This document shows positions 6,043-13,045 of a stretch of DNA of 13,296 bases, one piece after another (positions within the stretch are counted from its first letter, which is position 1; every line of letters starts with the position of its first letter). This DNA is from an uncultured Eubacterium sp. (GTDB lineage Bacteria; Bacillota; Clostridia; Lachnospirales; Lachnospiraceae): contig CAJTSV010000103.1 of NCBI GenBank assembly GCA_910579075.1, forward strand, positions 1 to 13,296. The letters are read 5' to 3'. The translations under genes were made by a program, and so were the position numbers. Below the pieces are notes generated by a model. That model worked only from the letters and a program-made list of their open reading frames with translations. It was not told the DNA's origin and did not search any database.

Positions 6043-6975
6043 TTAATCGTATGCCGTTTCCTGAGTCTGTGCAGCAGATGCCATGCAGTCTTTTTCTTTC
6101 TGTGTGCGGGCGTCAAATTCCTGCTGGCTGTACGCCTGAATGCTTTTCAGCGTTCCGTTTTTTTCGTCATTTTGCTTTTGAAAGTCCCGGACTGTGTAAA
6201 TATCAATTTCGCCATCATCATTCTGCCATTGGCGAATGCTTCCATGAAAATTTCCGCTGTCTGCGGGTTCTCCGTTTGAGGTCAGGATATCCAGAAAAAA
6301 GCGTACCTTCTGGCCATGGAAATACCATATTCCGGTTTCCGCATCGCCAGTAACGCCAAATGCGGCGTATTCGCCAGCAATCTTTTGCTTTTCCTGTTCC
6401 GTTAAGGTGCCGCCTTCTGCTGCTGCGGCAGTTGTCACGGGCGGGTTTTTGATGGCAGTAATGTCGCGGGATTTAAATTCTTGTTCCGTACATTCTTTCA
6501 GGCCGGTTATTCTGCCGCCTGGGTCAAAGGAACCGTCCGGATGCCGGATTGGATTTTGCAAATCCCGGACAGCATAGACATCCGTCGTGCCATGTTCATC
6601 AAAGAAATCAATACCTGCGCCTGTTTCTTCATCGAGCGGGTAATAATCCTCAAACCATCTGACCCGCTTTCCGTGGTACCACAAGGCATTCTCATCAGCA
6701 TCGTAAGTCATGCCAAACGGCTCATAAAGCCTGAAACGCTCCTGCAATCCGGTTTCTGCCATGCTGTCCGAAGTGTCTTCCAGGGCATGTCCGGTGTACT
6801 GGGCGCAAGGCATTTGTCCAGACTCCTGGGAGGACAAAGACAGCGCTGTGTCCTGTGAGGGTGTGCTGCCAGCCCGTGCTGAAATTGTACCGCATCCTGC
6901 CAGGCAGCTGGCAAGCAGCAGTCCGGACAGAATGCAGGCGGTCTGTTTTTGATTTCTCATTTTTAGATTTTTCAT
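6043..6975 (-). CDS. Lipoprotein with two tandem copies of one extracellular domain
   Basis: The start chosen is the ATG at 6975 (MKNLKMRNQK), because AAGGA lies about 10 nt before it. A frame from 7020 would have no site. That gives 310 residues. The leader is basic, then hydrophobic (ILSGLLLASC), with the lipobox LAGC, so Cys28 is expected to be lipid-modified and the protein held on the outer face of the membrane. Two homologous domains follow (about 81-171 and 202-291). Each runs FGxT.DAE..xWY.HG.xVR.F.D, then a D[VI]Y[AT]VRD strand, then a closing Q.EF..R motif. The repeat resembles outer domains I recall in Lachnospiraceae M56 proteins, but that is memory, not a search. The gene lies 60 nt after the kinase gene and has its own promoter. 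Function unknown. Confidence 0.8.
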   Translation of the reverse strand: MKNLKMRNQKQTACILSGLLLASCLAGCGTISARAGSTPSQDTALSLSSQESGQMPCAQYTGHALEDTSDSMAETGLQERFRLYEPFGMTYDADENALWYHGKRVRWFEDYYPLDEETGAGIDFFDEHGTTDVYAVRDLQNPIRHPDGSFDPGGRITGLKECTEQEFKSRDITAIKNPPVTTAAAAEGGTLTEQEKQKIAGEYAAFGVTGDAETGIWYFHGQKVRFFLDILTSNGEPADSGNFHGSIRQWQNDDGEIDIYTVRDFQKQNDEKNGTLKSIQAYSQQEFDARTQKEKDCMASAAQTQETAYD

Positions 6976-7024
6976 TTCAAACACCATCCTTATCATATTT
7001 TCGCACACTTTTTTGTGCACTTTA

Positions 7025-7077
7025 AGAATAACATGTCAGTTTGTGATTTCTGTGGGAGCTGTTTGTGATTTCTGTGG
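7025..7077 (-). promoter_or_regulatory. Promoter and direct-repeat activator site of the lipoprotein gene
   Basis: On the minus strand TATTCT (7030-7025) serves as a -10. Nine nt before it lies AAATCACAAA (7049-7040), and the same ten bases recur exactly 22 bp further upstream (7071-7062). No -35 is visible. A 22-bp direct repeat in place of the -35 is what OmpR-family activators typically use. The same box with the same 9-nt spacing precedes the response regulator's own gene. Confidence 0.6.
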
Positions 7078-8502
7078 AAAGGAAAAGAAAAATTTTACCC
7101 CTGATGGTGTATTGCAGGCTGTACAGACACTCCCGTGCAGGCTCAGGATTTTCTGCACAATGTACAGGCCGAGGCCGCTTCCGCCGGTTCTTCTGCTTCT
7201 GGACTGCTCGATGCGGTAAAATGCGTCAAACAGTTTCGGAAGGCTTTCCTCAGGGATATGCGTTCCGCCGTTTTCCACAGAAAATACCAGCAGCTTTTGA
7301 TTCTTCCAAATGGAAATCCACACCGGTGCTCCCTGCGGCGCATATTTTACTGCATTTCCAATCAGGTTGGAAAACACCTTTTCCATCAGCAGCTTATTTC
7401 CGCAAAGAAAAGCTTCCGGCGGCATATCAAGCTGTATCTGTAAATTTTTTCTGGCAATGAGGTCTTCGGTTTCATCCAGGTAGGAATGGACGGTTTGGAC
7501 ACAGTCCACAACATCCATCTTCAGGCTGGTTCCGGCACAGGAAAGCCTTGAGACGGTCAAAAGCTCCTGCACCATGGTTTCCAGCGTGCCGGCCGTTTCC
7601 AGCGCCCTTGCCAGATATTTTTCACGGTCTTTGTATACGCCGATGCCCAGCAGCATGCCTTCTATCTGGCCCTTGATGATGGTGACCGGCGTTTTAAGCT
7701 CATGCGACACGGCGGAAAAGAAGTCTGTCCGCATCTTTTCCAGTTCTTTTTCCTGTGCAATATCATTTTCCAGCTTTCTGTTTGCGGCCTGAAGTCCTGC
7801 CAATGCTGAGGAAAGATTCCGGGACAATATATTCAGGCTTTTTCCTAAGGTTCCAAGCTCGTCGGTGCGCTGTTCATCCACGTTCCATTCCAGTTCCAGC
7901 TGCAGGGCGGACATTTTTTCCGAGATGCGGCTGAGTTCCAGTACGGGCTTCGTGATAATGGCAGAAAATATCCATGACAGTGCAAAAGCAGCCGTAAGCA
8001 CTGCGGACAGGAGAAACGGCATCACACGCAAAAAAGACTGCTGCAGCTTTGCAATCGCTTCTGCGCTTCCGTAAACCGTCAGCAGATAGCGTTCCTGGCT
8101 GTCTGCGAAAGAAAAATAATAATTGCCGGACAGGATAGGGATGTTTTCGACGGGGTCTTCTTCCTGCTCCTGGCTGATATACGCGGCTGTACCTGTATTT
8201 TCCGGCTGTTCTAAGGGAAGCGGCAGGAGTTCCCCATTGCCATGATACAGTTCTATCGAAGTGACTTGCGGATTCTGCGCAAACTGGCGAAACAGCTCCG
8301 CGCTTTCTGTGTAAGAAACCCGCTCCAGCTCGCGGATAAAGGCTTGTGTCCTGGCATCCAGCGCGGCGTTTAATTGATTTGAATAGGTCTGCGGCATCAT
8401 CCATGCCAGCAGCCCGAATACCAGCAGGGATATAAACAGCAGCATAGCTGCCGTAATCAGGAATACTTTTGCAAACAGGCTGCTTTTAATGTTCTTTCTC
8501 AA
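7036..8502 (-). CDS. Sensor histidine kinase
   Basis: About 488 residues from a TTG at 8502, which overlaps the regulator's stop by 17 nt and has GGGGAG 11 nt upstream. Earlier TTG codons in the same frame are possible. TM1 (about 12-35) and TM2 (about 160-184) enclose a sensing domain of about 125 residues outside. A HAMP linker follows, then the dimerisation/phosphoacceptor helix FFSAVSHELKTP (about 261-272; His267), the N-box SNLIGNAVKYAP, and the F/G boxes FYRIEQSRSRRTGGSGLGLYI. All kinase motifs are intact. The layout resembles VanS-type class I kinases. The last residues come from a 22-bp duplication at the 3' end (7039-7077), whose DNA may double as the lipoprotein gene's regulatory site. 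The signal is unknown. Confidence 0.92.
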   Translation of the reverse strand: MRKNIKSSLFAKVFLITAAMLLFISLLVFGLLAWMMPQTYSNQLNAALDARTQAFIRELERVSYTESAELFRQFAQNPQVTSIELYHGNGELLPLPLEQPENTGTAAYISQEQEEDPVENIPILSGNYYFSFADSQERYLLTVYGSAEAIAKLQQSFLRVMPFLLSAVLTAAFALSWIFSAIITKPVLELSRISEKMSALQLELEWNVDEQRTDELGTLGKSLNILSRNLSSALAGLQAANRKLENDIAQEKELEKMRTDFFSAVSHELKTPVTIIKGQIEGMLLGIGVYKDREKYLARALETAGTLETMVQELLTVSRLSCAGTSLKMDVVDCVQTVHSYLDETEDLIARKNLQIQLDMPPEAFLCGNKLLMEKVFSNLIGNAVKYAPQGAPVWISIWKNQKLLVFSVENGGTHIPEESLPKLFDAFYRIEQSRSRRTGGSGLGLYIVQKILSLHGSVCTACNTPSGVKFFFSFPQKSQTAPTEITN

Positions 8503-9151
8503 TTTTATAACCAACTCCCCGGATTGTCTGGATAAAATCAATACCCAGCTTTTTTCTCAGATTTTTAATATGTGTATCAACCACGCGTTCATCCCCGTAA
8601 AAATCATATTTCCATATGCGCTCCAAAAGGTTCTGCCTGGTCAGAACCCGTCCCTGGTGCGAAAGCAGCTCGCGCAGTACCCCAAATTCATGATGTGTCA
8701 GCTTATATTCGGTTCCGCCTGCTTTTGCCGTGTAGCTGTCCAGGTCTAAGACCAGTGTTTTGTAGCAGATGGCCTGATGCTTATCATTCTGCCTGCTGCG
8801 CCTTAAGACAGCAGCTATTTTCCGTATAAGCACAGGCATGGAAAACGGCTTTGTAATGTAATCGTCCACCTGTAAATCCAGTCCCCGTATCTGTTCTTCT
8901 TCTCCGCTTAACGCAGTCAGCATAATAATCGGAACCTGTGACTGCCTGCGGATGCATTCACAGACCGTAAAGCCGTCAATTTTCGGAAGCATGACGTCTA
9001 AAAGAATCAAATCAAACGGACTGCCTGAAAAAAGGCTGACTGCTTCCACGCCGTCATTTGCAGCGGTTACCCTATAACCGGCTTCCTGTAAAAAATTCTG
9101 CAAAAGCTCCTGAATATCAAGGTCATCTTCCACTACCAAAAGTTTCTGCAT
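8486..9151 (-). CDS. OmpR/VanR-family response regulator
   Basis: 221 residues, starting at the ATG at 9151 with GGAGGTGG (9163-9156) just before it. An upstream ATG at 9175 would include the -10. The receiver domain has the acidic pair ED.D (residues 8-10), the phosphorylated Asp52 in LILLDVMLPKIDG, and the Thr and Lys of MLTALSG and YITKPFS. The C-terminal OmpR-type winged helix includes LTHHEFGVLRELLSHQGRVLTR and RVVDTHIKNLRKKLG. It is translationally coupled to the kinase. The AAATCACAAA box before its own promoter and before the lipoprotein gene suggests autoregulation and control of the lipoprotein. Confidence 0.93.
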   Translation of the reverse strand: MQKLLVVEDDLDIQELLQNFLQEAGYRVTAANDGVEAVSLFSGSPFDLILLDVMLPKIDGFTVCECIRRQSQVPIIMLTALSGEEEQIRGLDLQVDDYITKPFSMPVLIRKIAAVLRRSRQNDKHQAICYKTLVLDLDSYTAKAGGTEYKLTHHEFGVLRELLSHQGRVLTRQNLLERIWKYDFYGDERVVDTHIKNLRKKLGIDFIQTIRGVGYKIEKEH

Positions 9152-9170
9152 GATTCCACCTCCGTCCATA

Positions 9171-9195
9171 AGCATAACACACTTTTTTGTGATTT
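9171..9195 (-). promoter_or_regulatory. Promoter and putative activator box of the two-component operon
   Basis: On the minus strand AAATCACAAA (9195-9186), 9 nt and TATGCT (9176-9171) match the lipoprotein promoter in box, spacing and -10 surroundings (TGTTATnCTTA in both). The predicted transcript start, near 9164, leaves a leader of only about 13 nt carrying the ribosome site. Confidence 0.55.
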
Positions 9196-9251
9196 ACGTG
9201 AAGATTTTGATTTTATGCAAAACCGATTTACTAAAAAAAGTATAAAATCTA

Positions 9252-9279
9252 TTGACATCTAAAAAATATTCTTTATAAT
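9252..9279 (+). promoter_or_regulatory. Near-consensus sigma-A promoter for the marR-citrate synthase leader
   Basis: TTGACA (9252-9257), a 16-bp spacer and TATAAT (9274-9279) are both perfect hexamers in an AT-rich stretch. The predicted start near 9286 leaves a leader of about 310 nt before the MarR gene. Apart from the hairpin and CIRCE listed separately, nothing recognisable was found between 9390 and 9580. Confidence 0.8.
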
Positions 9280-9325
9280 GAATAAAAACAAAACTAAATA
9301 ATTCCAGCAGACAGGCGGTTATAAA

Positions 9326-9353
9326 ATGCTTCCAGTCCGAAGCATATTTTTTT
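9326..9353 (+). terminator. Early terminator or attenuator in the leader
   Basis: ATGCTTC (9326-9332), a 6-nt loop and GAAGCAT (9339-9345) are followed by ATTTTTTT. It lies only about 40 nt after the predicted transcript start, so most transcripts could end here as a leader RNA of about 68 nt. No alternative antiterminator pairing was obvious. Confidence 0.6.
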
Positions 9354-9362
9354 CATCCGGTA

Positions 9363-9389
9363 TTAGCACTCATATGATGAGAGTGCTAA
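9363..9389 (+). promoter_or_regulatory. Perfect CIRCE element (HrcA operator)
   Basis: TTAGCACTC (9363-9371), nine bases, GAGTGCTAA (9381-9389) matches the CIRCE consensus at all 18 positions, and the repeat extends by two more pairs (TA/TA). CIRCE is the binding site of the heat-shock repressor HrcA and normally precedes groESL or hrcA-grpE-dnaK. No chaperone gene follows here. The next genes are a MarR-type regulator and citrate synthase. Confidence 0.9.
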
Positions 9390-9594
9390 TAAGTACCAGC
9401 CTGAAAAAATCTGTGGAAATCCTGCATTCTTTTTCATTCTCAGCGATAGATGATTTCAGCGTTTCTTACATTTATTACACAGCTGCAAAATTTCACAATA
9501 TCCGGCCGGAAGCAGAAATGATACAGAGGATTATAAAATATGTTTCAGGAAGCATAAGGGGTATGGCAAATATTTTCAATAAAGGAGGATTTAT

Positions 9595-10140
9595 ATGGAA
9601 CAAAGAGAAAACATTTTGAACGAAGAAATCAAAGAAAAAATCAAAGAAGAAATCAAGGATTCTGATATTATAAAATTATCACATGAACTGACTTACCGCA
9701 GGTATTTATTAAGCGATGGCAAAATCCGCAGCTTTTTCCGGAAAGTAAGCATACCGGAGTATCTTGCGCTGCATATTATTAAGGAAAGCGGGCAGAAAGG
9801 CGATTCTGGAAAGACTTACCTGAAAGAGATTGCAGACAGCATGCAAAGGACGGTACGCCAGACCTCGCATCTGGTAAAAGCGCTGCAGGAGCGCGGCATG
9901 CTCGCATGGTCTCATGACGGGGATGGAAGCGAGGGTACATATGTCACGATTACAGACTCCGGGAAAAAGATGCTCGCAGAAGAAGAAGATATGTTAAAGC
10001 AGTATTACAGAAGGGTGTTTGCCAGATTCGGAAAAGAAAACCTGATGCAGCTGCTGACACTGATGAGGCAGTTAGAAAGCGTGATGGGCGCGGAATTTAA
10101 GGAAATGGGGGCGGCAGTCAATGATGGAACGGATGAATAA
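9595..10140 (+). CDS. MarR-type winged-helix regulator
   Basis: 181 residues, with an AGGAGG site (9583-9588) 6 nt before the ATG. After a charged N-terminal helix of repeated EEIK/KEKI units, the protein shows a MarR-like core: SIPEYLALHIIKESG, then a DNA-binding helix pair in TYLKEIADSMQRTVRQTSHLVKAL (about residues 75-100), the wing MLAWSHDGDGSEGTYVTITDSG, and a long C-terminal helix for dimerisation. It overlaps the citrate synthase gene by 20 nt, so the two are surely co-transcribed and probably coupled. Its ligand and targets are not visible. A role in controlling its own operon is likely but unproven. Confidence 0.75.
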   Translation: MEQRENILNEEIKEKIKEEIKDSDIIKLSHELTYRRYLLSDGKIRSFFRKVSIPEYLALHIIKESGQKGDSGKTYLKEIADSMQRTVRQTSHLVKALQERGMLAWSHDGDGSEGTYVTITDSGKKMLAEEEDMLKQYYRRVFARFGKENLMQLLTLMRQLESVMGAEFKEMGAAVNDGTDE

Positions 10141-11446
10141 TTATGCAAAAAAGCACGAAGAACCCTGCCGCAGGAATGATATGATTTCGCCAAGGCTCTA
10201 TGAGGAATACGGCGTAAACCTCGGCCTGCGAGATGAAAAAGGAAACGGGGTGCTGACCGGGCTGACGCGGATTTCCAAAATTGTGTCTTCCAAAATAGAA
10301 AACGGGCAGAAAGTCCCGTGCGACGGGCAGCTGTGGTACCGCGGCTACCGGGTGGAAGATTTGATTGCGATGTTAGATGATAAAGAGCTTGGCTTTGAAA
10401 AAGCGGCATACCTGCTTTTGATGGGCGAAATGCCTTCCCAGGGCGAGTATGAGGAATTTTTCCGGCTGATTGGCGAGAGCCGGACACTGCCGCCGAATTT
10501 TACCAGGGGCGTGATTATGAGAAAGCCGGGCGCGGACATTATGAATACGATGACCAGAAGCATTCTCAACCTGGCGGCATATGACGAGCAGGCCATGGAC
10601 ACAAGCGTTCCGAACAGCCTGCGCCAGTGCATACAGCTTATCAGCCAGTTCCCGGTGCTGGCAGTATATGGCTACAATGCCTATAATTATTATGTCAACG
10701 AGTCGAGCATGATTATCCATAACCCGGAACCGGCGCTTTCGACTGCGGAAAATATCCTGCGGATGTTAAGGCCGGATAAGCAGTATACCCAGGTCGAGGC
10801 AAAGGTGCTTGACACGGCGCTGCTGCTGCATATGGAGCATGGCGGCGGCAACAACTCCACATTTACGACAAGGGTTGTGACATCTTCCGGTTCCGACACG
10901 TATTCGACGATTGCAGCAGCCATGTCTTCCCTGAAAGGGCCGAAGCATGGCGGTGCCAATATCAAGGTTATGGAAATGATGGCAGATATCCGCGAGCATG
11001 TAAAGGATTATGCGGATAAAGAAGAACTGGCTGCATACCTGTCCAAAATACTGGCCGGGGAAGCATTCGACCGCCGCAAGCTGATTTATGGAATGGGACA
11101 TGCCGTATATACGCTTTCCGATCCAAGGGAGCGGGTGTTCAAGCAGTATGTGCAGCGCCTGGCAGAGGCAAAGGGACGCCAGGAAGATATGCTTTTGTAC
11201 CAGAATGTGGAAGACCTTGCGCCGGTATTAATCAGCGAAAAACGAAACCGCAGCCGGGATTCCAGCCCGAATGTGGATTTTTACAGCGGATTTGTATATG
11301 AAATGCTCGGCATCCCGCAGGAGCTGTATACCGCGATGTTTGCCGTAGCCCGCATTGTCGGATGGAGCGCGCACCGGATAGAGGAATTAATCTGTACGGA
11401 TAAAATTATCCGTCCGGCGTATATGAGCGTGATGGAAAAACGCTGA
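10121..11446 (+). CDS. gltA: Citrate (or 2-methylcitrate) synthase
   Basis: 441 residues from the ATG at 10121, which overlaps the MarR gene and has GGGGGCGG just upstream. A later ATG at 10133 is also possible. The catalytic set is intact: His240 in HMEHGGGNNSTFTTR, His327 in YGMGHAVYTL and Asp386 in SSPNVDFYSG, as well as the GPKHGGAN loop (273-280). It condenses acetyl-CoA with oxaloacetate. In fermenting Clostridia this usually feeds 2-oxoglutarate and glutamate synthesis rather than a full cycle. The N-terminus (RLYEEYGVNLGLRDEKGNGVLTGLT) is of the type I associate with the Clostridia subgroup. Preference for propionyl-CoA cannot be judged by eye. CIRCE in the operon leader suggests heat-shock input. 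Confidence 0.93.
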   Translation: MMERMNNYAKKHEEPCRRNDMISPRLYEEYGVNLGLRDEKGNGVLTGLTRISKIVSSKIENGQKVPCDGQLWYRGYRVEDLIAMLDDKELGFEKAAYLLLMGEMPSQGEYEEFFRLIGESRTLPPNFTRGVIMRKPGADIMNTMTRSILNLAAYDEQAMDTSVPNSLRQCIQLISQFPVLAVYGYNAYNYYVNESSMIIHNPEPALSTAENILRMLRPDKQYTQVEAKVLDTALLLHMEHGGGNNSTFTTRVVTSSGSDTYSTIAAAMSSLKGPKHGGANIKVMEMMADIREHVKDYADKEELAAYLSKILAGEAFDRRKLIYGMGHAVYTLSDPRERVFKQYVQRLAEAKGRQEDMLLYQNVEDLAPVLISEKRNRSRDSSPNVDFYSGFVYEMLGIPQELYTAMFAVARIVGWSAHRIEELICTDKIIRPAYMSVMEKR

Positions 11447-11478
11447 TATTATTATGAAGTGCAAAAAGGAGCATGACC

Positions 11479-12771
11479 ATGAGTGAATATAAAATCAATA
11501 CAAAATGCGTGCAGGCAGGCTATACACCGGGAAACGGCGAACCGCGCCAGATACCGGTTATCCAGTCCACGACCTTTAAATACGATACAAGCGAGGATAT
11601 GGGGAAGCTGTTTGACCTGGAAGCTTCCGGGTATTTTTATACGCGCCTGCAGAATCCGACCAACGATTTTGTAGCAGCCAAGATTGCAGCGCTTGAGGGC
11701 GGGACGGCAGCCATGCTGACATCCTCGGGCCAGGCGGCCAATTTCTTTGCCCTGTTTAATATCTGTGAAAGCGGCAGCCATATTGTGGCCTCGTCCTCGA
11801 TTTATGGCGGGACGTTCAACCTGATTTCCGTAACCATGGCAAAGATGGGCATAGAGGCGACGTTTGTATCACCGGACTGCACGCAGGAAGAACTGAATGC
11901 CGCTTTCCGGGAAAATACAAGGGCGGTCTTTGGCGAAACGATTGCAAACCCGGCGCTGACGGTGCTGGATATAGAAAAATTTGCAAAAGCAGCACATGAG
12001 CACGGCGTGCCGCTGATTGTGGACAATACCTTTCCGACACCGGTCAACTGCCGTCCGTTTGAATGGGGCGCAGACATCGTTACCCATTCCACGACCAAAT
12101 ATATGGACGGGCACGGCGCAGCTGTCGGCGGTGCGATTGTGGATTCCGGCCGGTTTGACTGGATGGCGCATGCGGAGAAATATCCGGGGCTGTGTACGCC
12201 GGACGAGTCCTACCACGGCATCACGTATGCAGAAAAATTCGGCAGGGAAGGTGCGTTTATTACAAAATGCACGGCACAGCTGATGCGCGACCTTGGCTGC
12301 ATCCAGTCACCGCAGCATGCGTTTTATTTAAACCTCGGCCTGGAATCGCTGCATGTGCGCATGCCGCGCCATGTGGAAAACGGCCAGGCAGTCGCAGAGT
12401 TCCTGCAGCAGCATCCGGCCGTTGCGTCCGTCAGCTATTCTGGCCTGAAAGGCGATAAATATTATGAGCTCGGGCAGAAATACCTGCCGCAGGGCGGCTG
12501 CGGTGTCGTATCGTTTGAGTTAAAAGGCGGACGGGCTGCCGCAGAGACCTTTATGAAGCATTTGAAGCTGGCAGCTATCGAAACACATGTTGCCGATGCA
12601 AGAACCTGCTGCCTGAACCCGGCGACGTCCACGCACCGGCAGATGACAGACGAACAGCTTGCACAGGCAGGAATTCCGGCCGGGCTCGTGCGCATGTCCT
12701 GCGGGCTGGAAGATAAAGAAGACCTGATTGCAGACCTTGCGCAGGCGCTGGCAGCAATCGGCGGCGTATAA
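11479..12771 (+). CDS. metY: O-acetylhomoserine sulfhydrylase (MetY type)
   Basis: 430 residues. Of two in-frame ATGs (11473 and 11479), the second is chosen because it sits 8 nt from AGGAG, while the first would almost touch it. It is a Cys/Met-metabolism PLP enzyme of fold type I, with Tyr/Arg in YTRLQNPT (54-61), SSGQAANF (82-89) around the cofactor, Asp182 in VDNTF and the Schiff-base lysine 207 in THSTTKYMDGHG. The C-terminal TSTHRQMT motif near residue 378 is typical of the group. It makes homocysteine from O-acetylhomoserine and sulfide in the cytoplasm. The gap to citrate synthase is 32 nt, so co-transcription is possible. No T-box or SAM riboswitch lies in front, so any methionine control would have to come from elsewhere. 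Confidence 0.92.
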   Translation: MSEYKINTKCVQAGYTPGNGEPRQIPVIQSTTFKYDTSEDMGKLFDLEASGYFYTRLQNPTNDFVAAKIAALEGGTAAMLTSSGQAANFFALFNICESGSHIVASSSIYGGTFNLISVTMAKMGIEATFVSPDCTQEELNAAFRENTRAVFGETIANPALTVLDIEKFAKAAHEHGVPLIVDNTFPTPVNCRPFEWGADIVTHSTTKYMDGHGAAVGGAIVDSGRFDWMAHAEKYPGLCTPDESYHGITYAEKFGREGAFITKCTAQLMRDLGCIQSPQHAFYLNLGLESLHVRMPRHVENGQAVAEFLQQHPAVASVSYSGLKGDKYYELGQKYLPQGGCGVVSFELKGGRAAAETFMKHLKLAAIETHVADARTCCLNPATSTHRQMTDEQLAQAGIPAGLVRMSCGLEDKEDLIADLAQALAAIGGV

Positions 12772-12772
12772 T

Positions 12773-12826
12773 CTGCATTCCTTCTGGTTAGACTAAATGC
12801 AGGAAAAACAAATCAGGAGGAATGCA
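12773..12826 (+). promoter_or_regulatory. Alternative hairpins that could hide the next ribosome site
   Basis: TGCATTCCTTCT (12774-12785) can pair with AGGAGGAATGCA (12815-12826) over 12 bp with one G-U pair, covering the AGGAGG of the small gene at 12831. The same left arm can instead pair CTGCATT (12773-12779) with AATGCAG (12796-12802), which frees the site. No T-run follows, so a terminator is unlikely. Confidence 0.45.
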
Positions 12827-12830
12827 TAAT

Positions 12831-13034
12831 ATGAATCAGAATCTTAACGAGAAAAGCAGGCCATTAACGGGCAGGGATAACAAGCGTCTTTCAAAAACTT
12901 CCCAGTCAGACAGCCAGGCGACAGCAGCATGGATGGGCACCAGAGAGCATGCCGGGGAATCCGGCGTGTCCATTCCGGGCAGAGGAGCCGTCGAGCATGC
13001 CAAGGAATGGGTCGATAACGGCAGCAGGCTGTAG
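12831..13034 (+). CDS. Small DUF3787-type protein (spore-surface-like)
   Basis: 67 residues from the ATG at 12831, with AGGAGG (12815-12820) 10 nt upstream. An earlier in-frame ATG at 12822 touches the ribosome site and is not favoured. The first 30 residues are polar and variable. The second half (TAAWMG, then GVSIPGRGAVEHAKEWVDNG) matches the pattern of the short DUF3787 family found across spore-forming Clostridia: TAAW, a VSIP block and an AKEWVD helix. A member of this family in C. difficile has been described as a spore surface protein. No membrane segment or signal peptide is present. It sits 11 nt before the pyruvate:ferredoxin oxidoreductase gene, which says little about function. 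Confidence 0.75.
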   Translation: MNQNLNEKSRPLTGRDNKRLSKTSQSDSQATAAWMGTREHAGESGVSIPGRGAVEHAKEWVDNGSRL

Positions 13035-13045
13035 GGAGGTGCGCA

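Noticed and set aside
5580..6116. 178-residue leftward frame across the receptor's end
   Set aside because: It lies opposite a well-supported domain, passes through the terminator and has no recognisable motif.
5896..6279. A 127-residue rightward frame after the receptor
   Set aside because: Only its first residues match the NlpC/P60 scrap. The rest crosses the terminator and runs antisense to the lipoprotein gene.
6992..6997. TATGAT just before the lipoprotein gene as its -10
   Set aside because: A start from this box would leave the ribosome site AAGGA (6991-6987) out of the transcript. The TATTCT at 7030-7025 is preferred.
9326..9619. A 97-residue rightward reading frame in the marR leader
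   Set aside because: Its start lies inside the terminator hairpin, it has no ribosome site, it runs over CIRCE and into the MarR gene, and its composition does not look like a protein.
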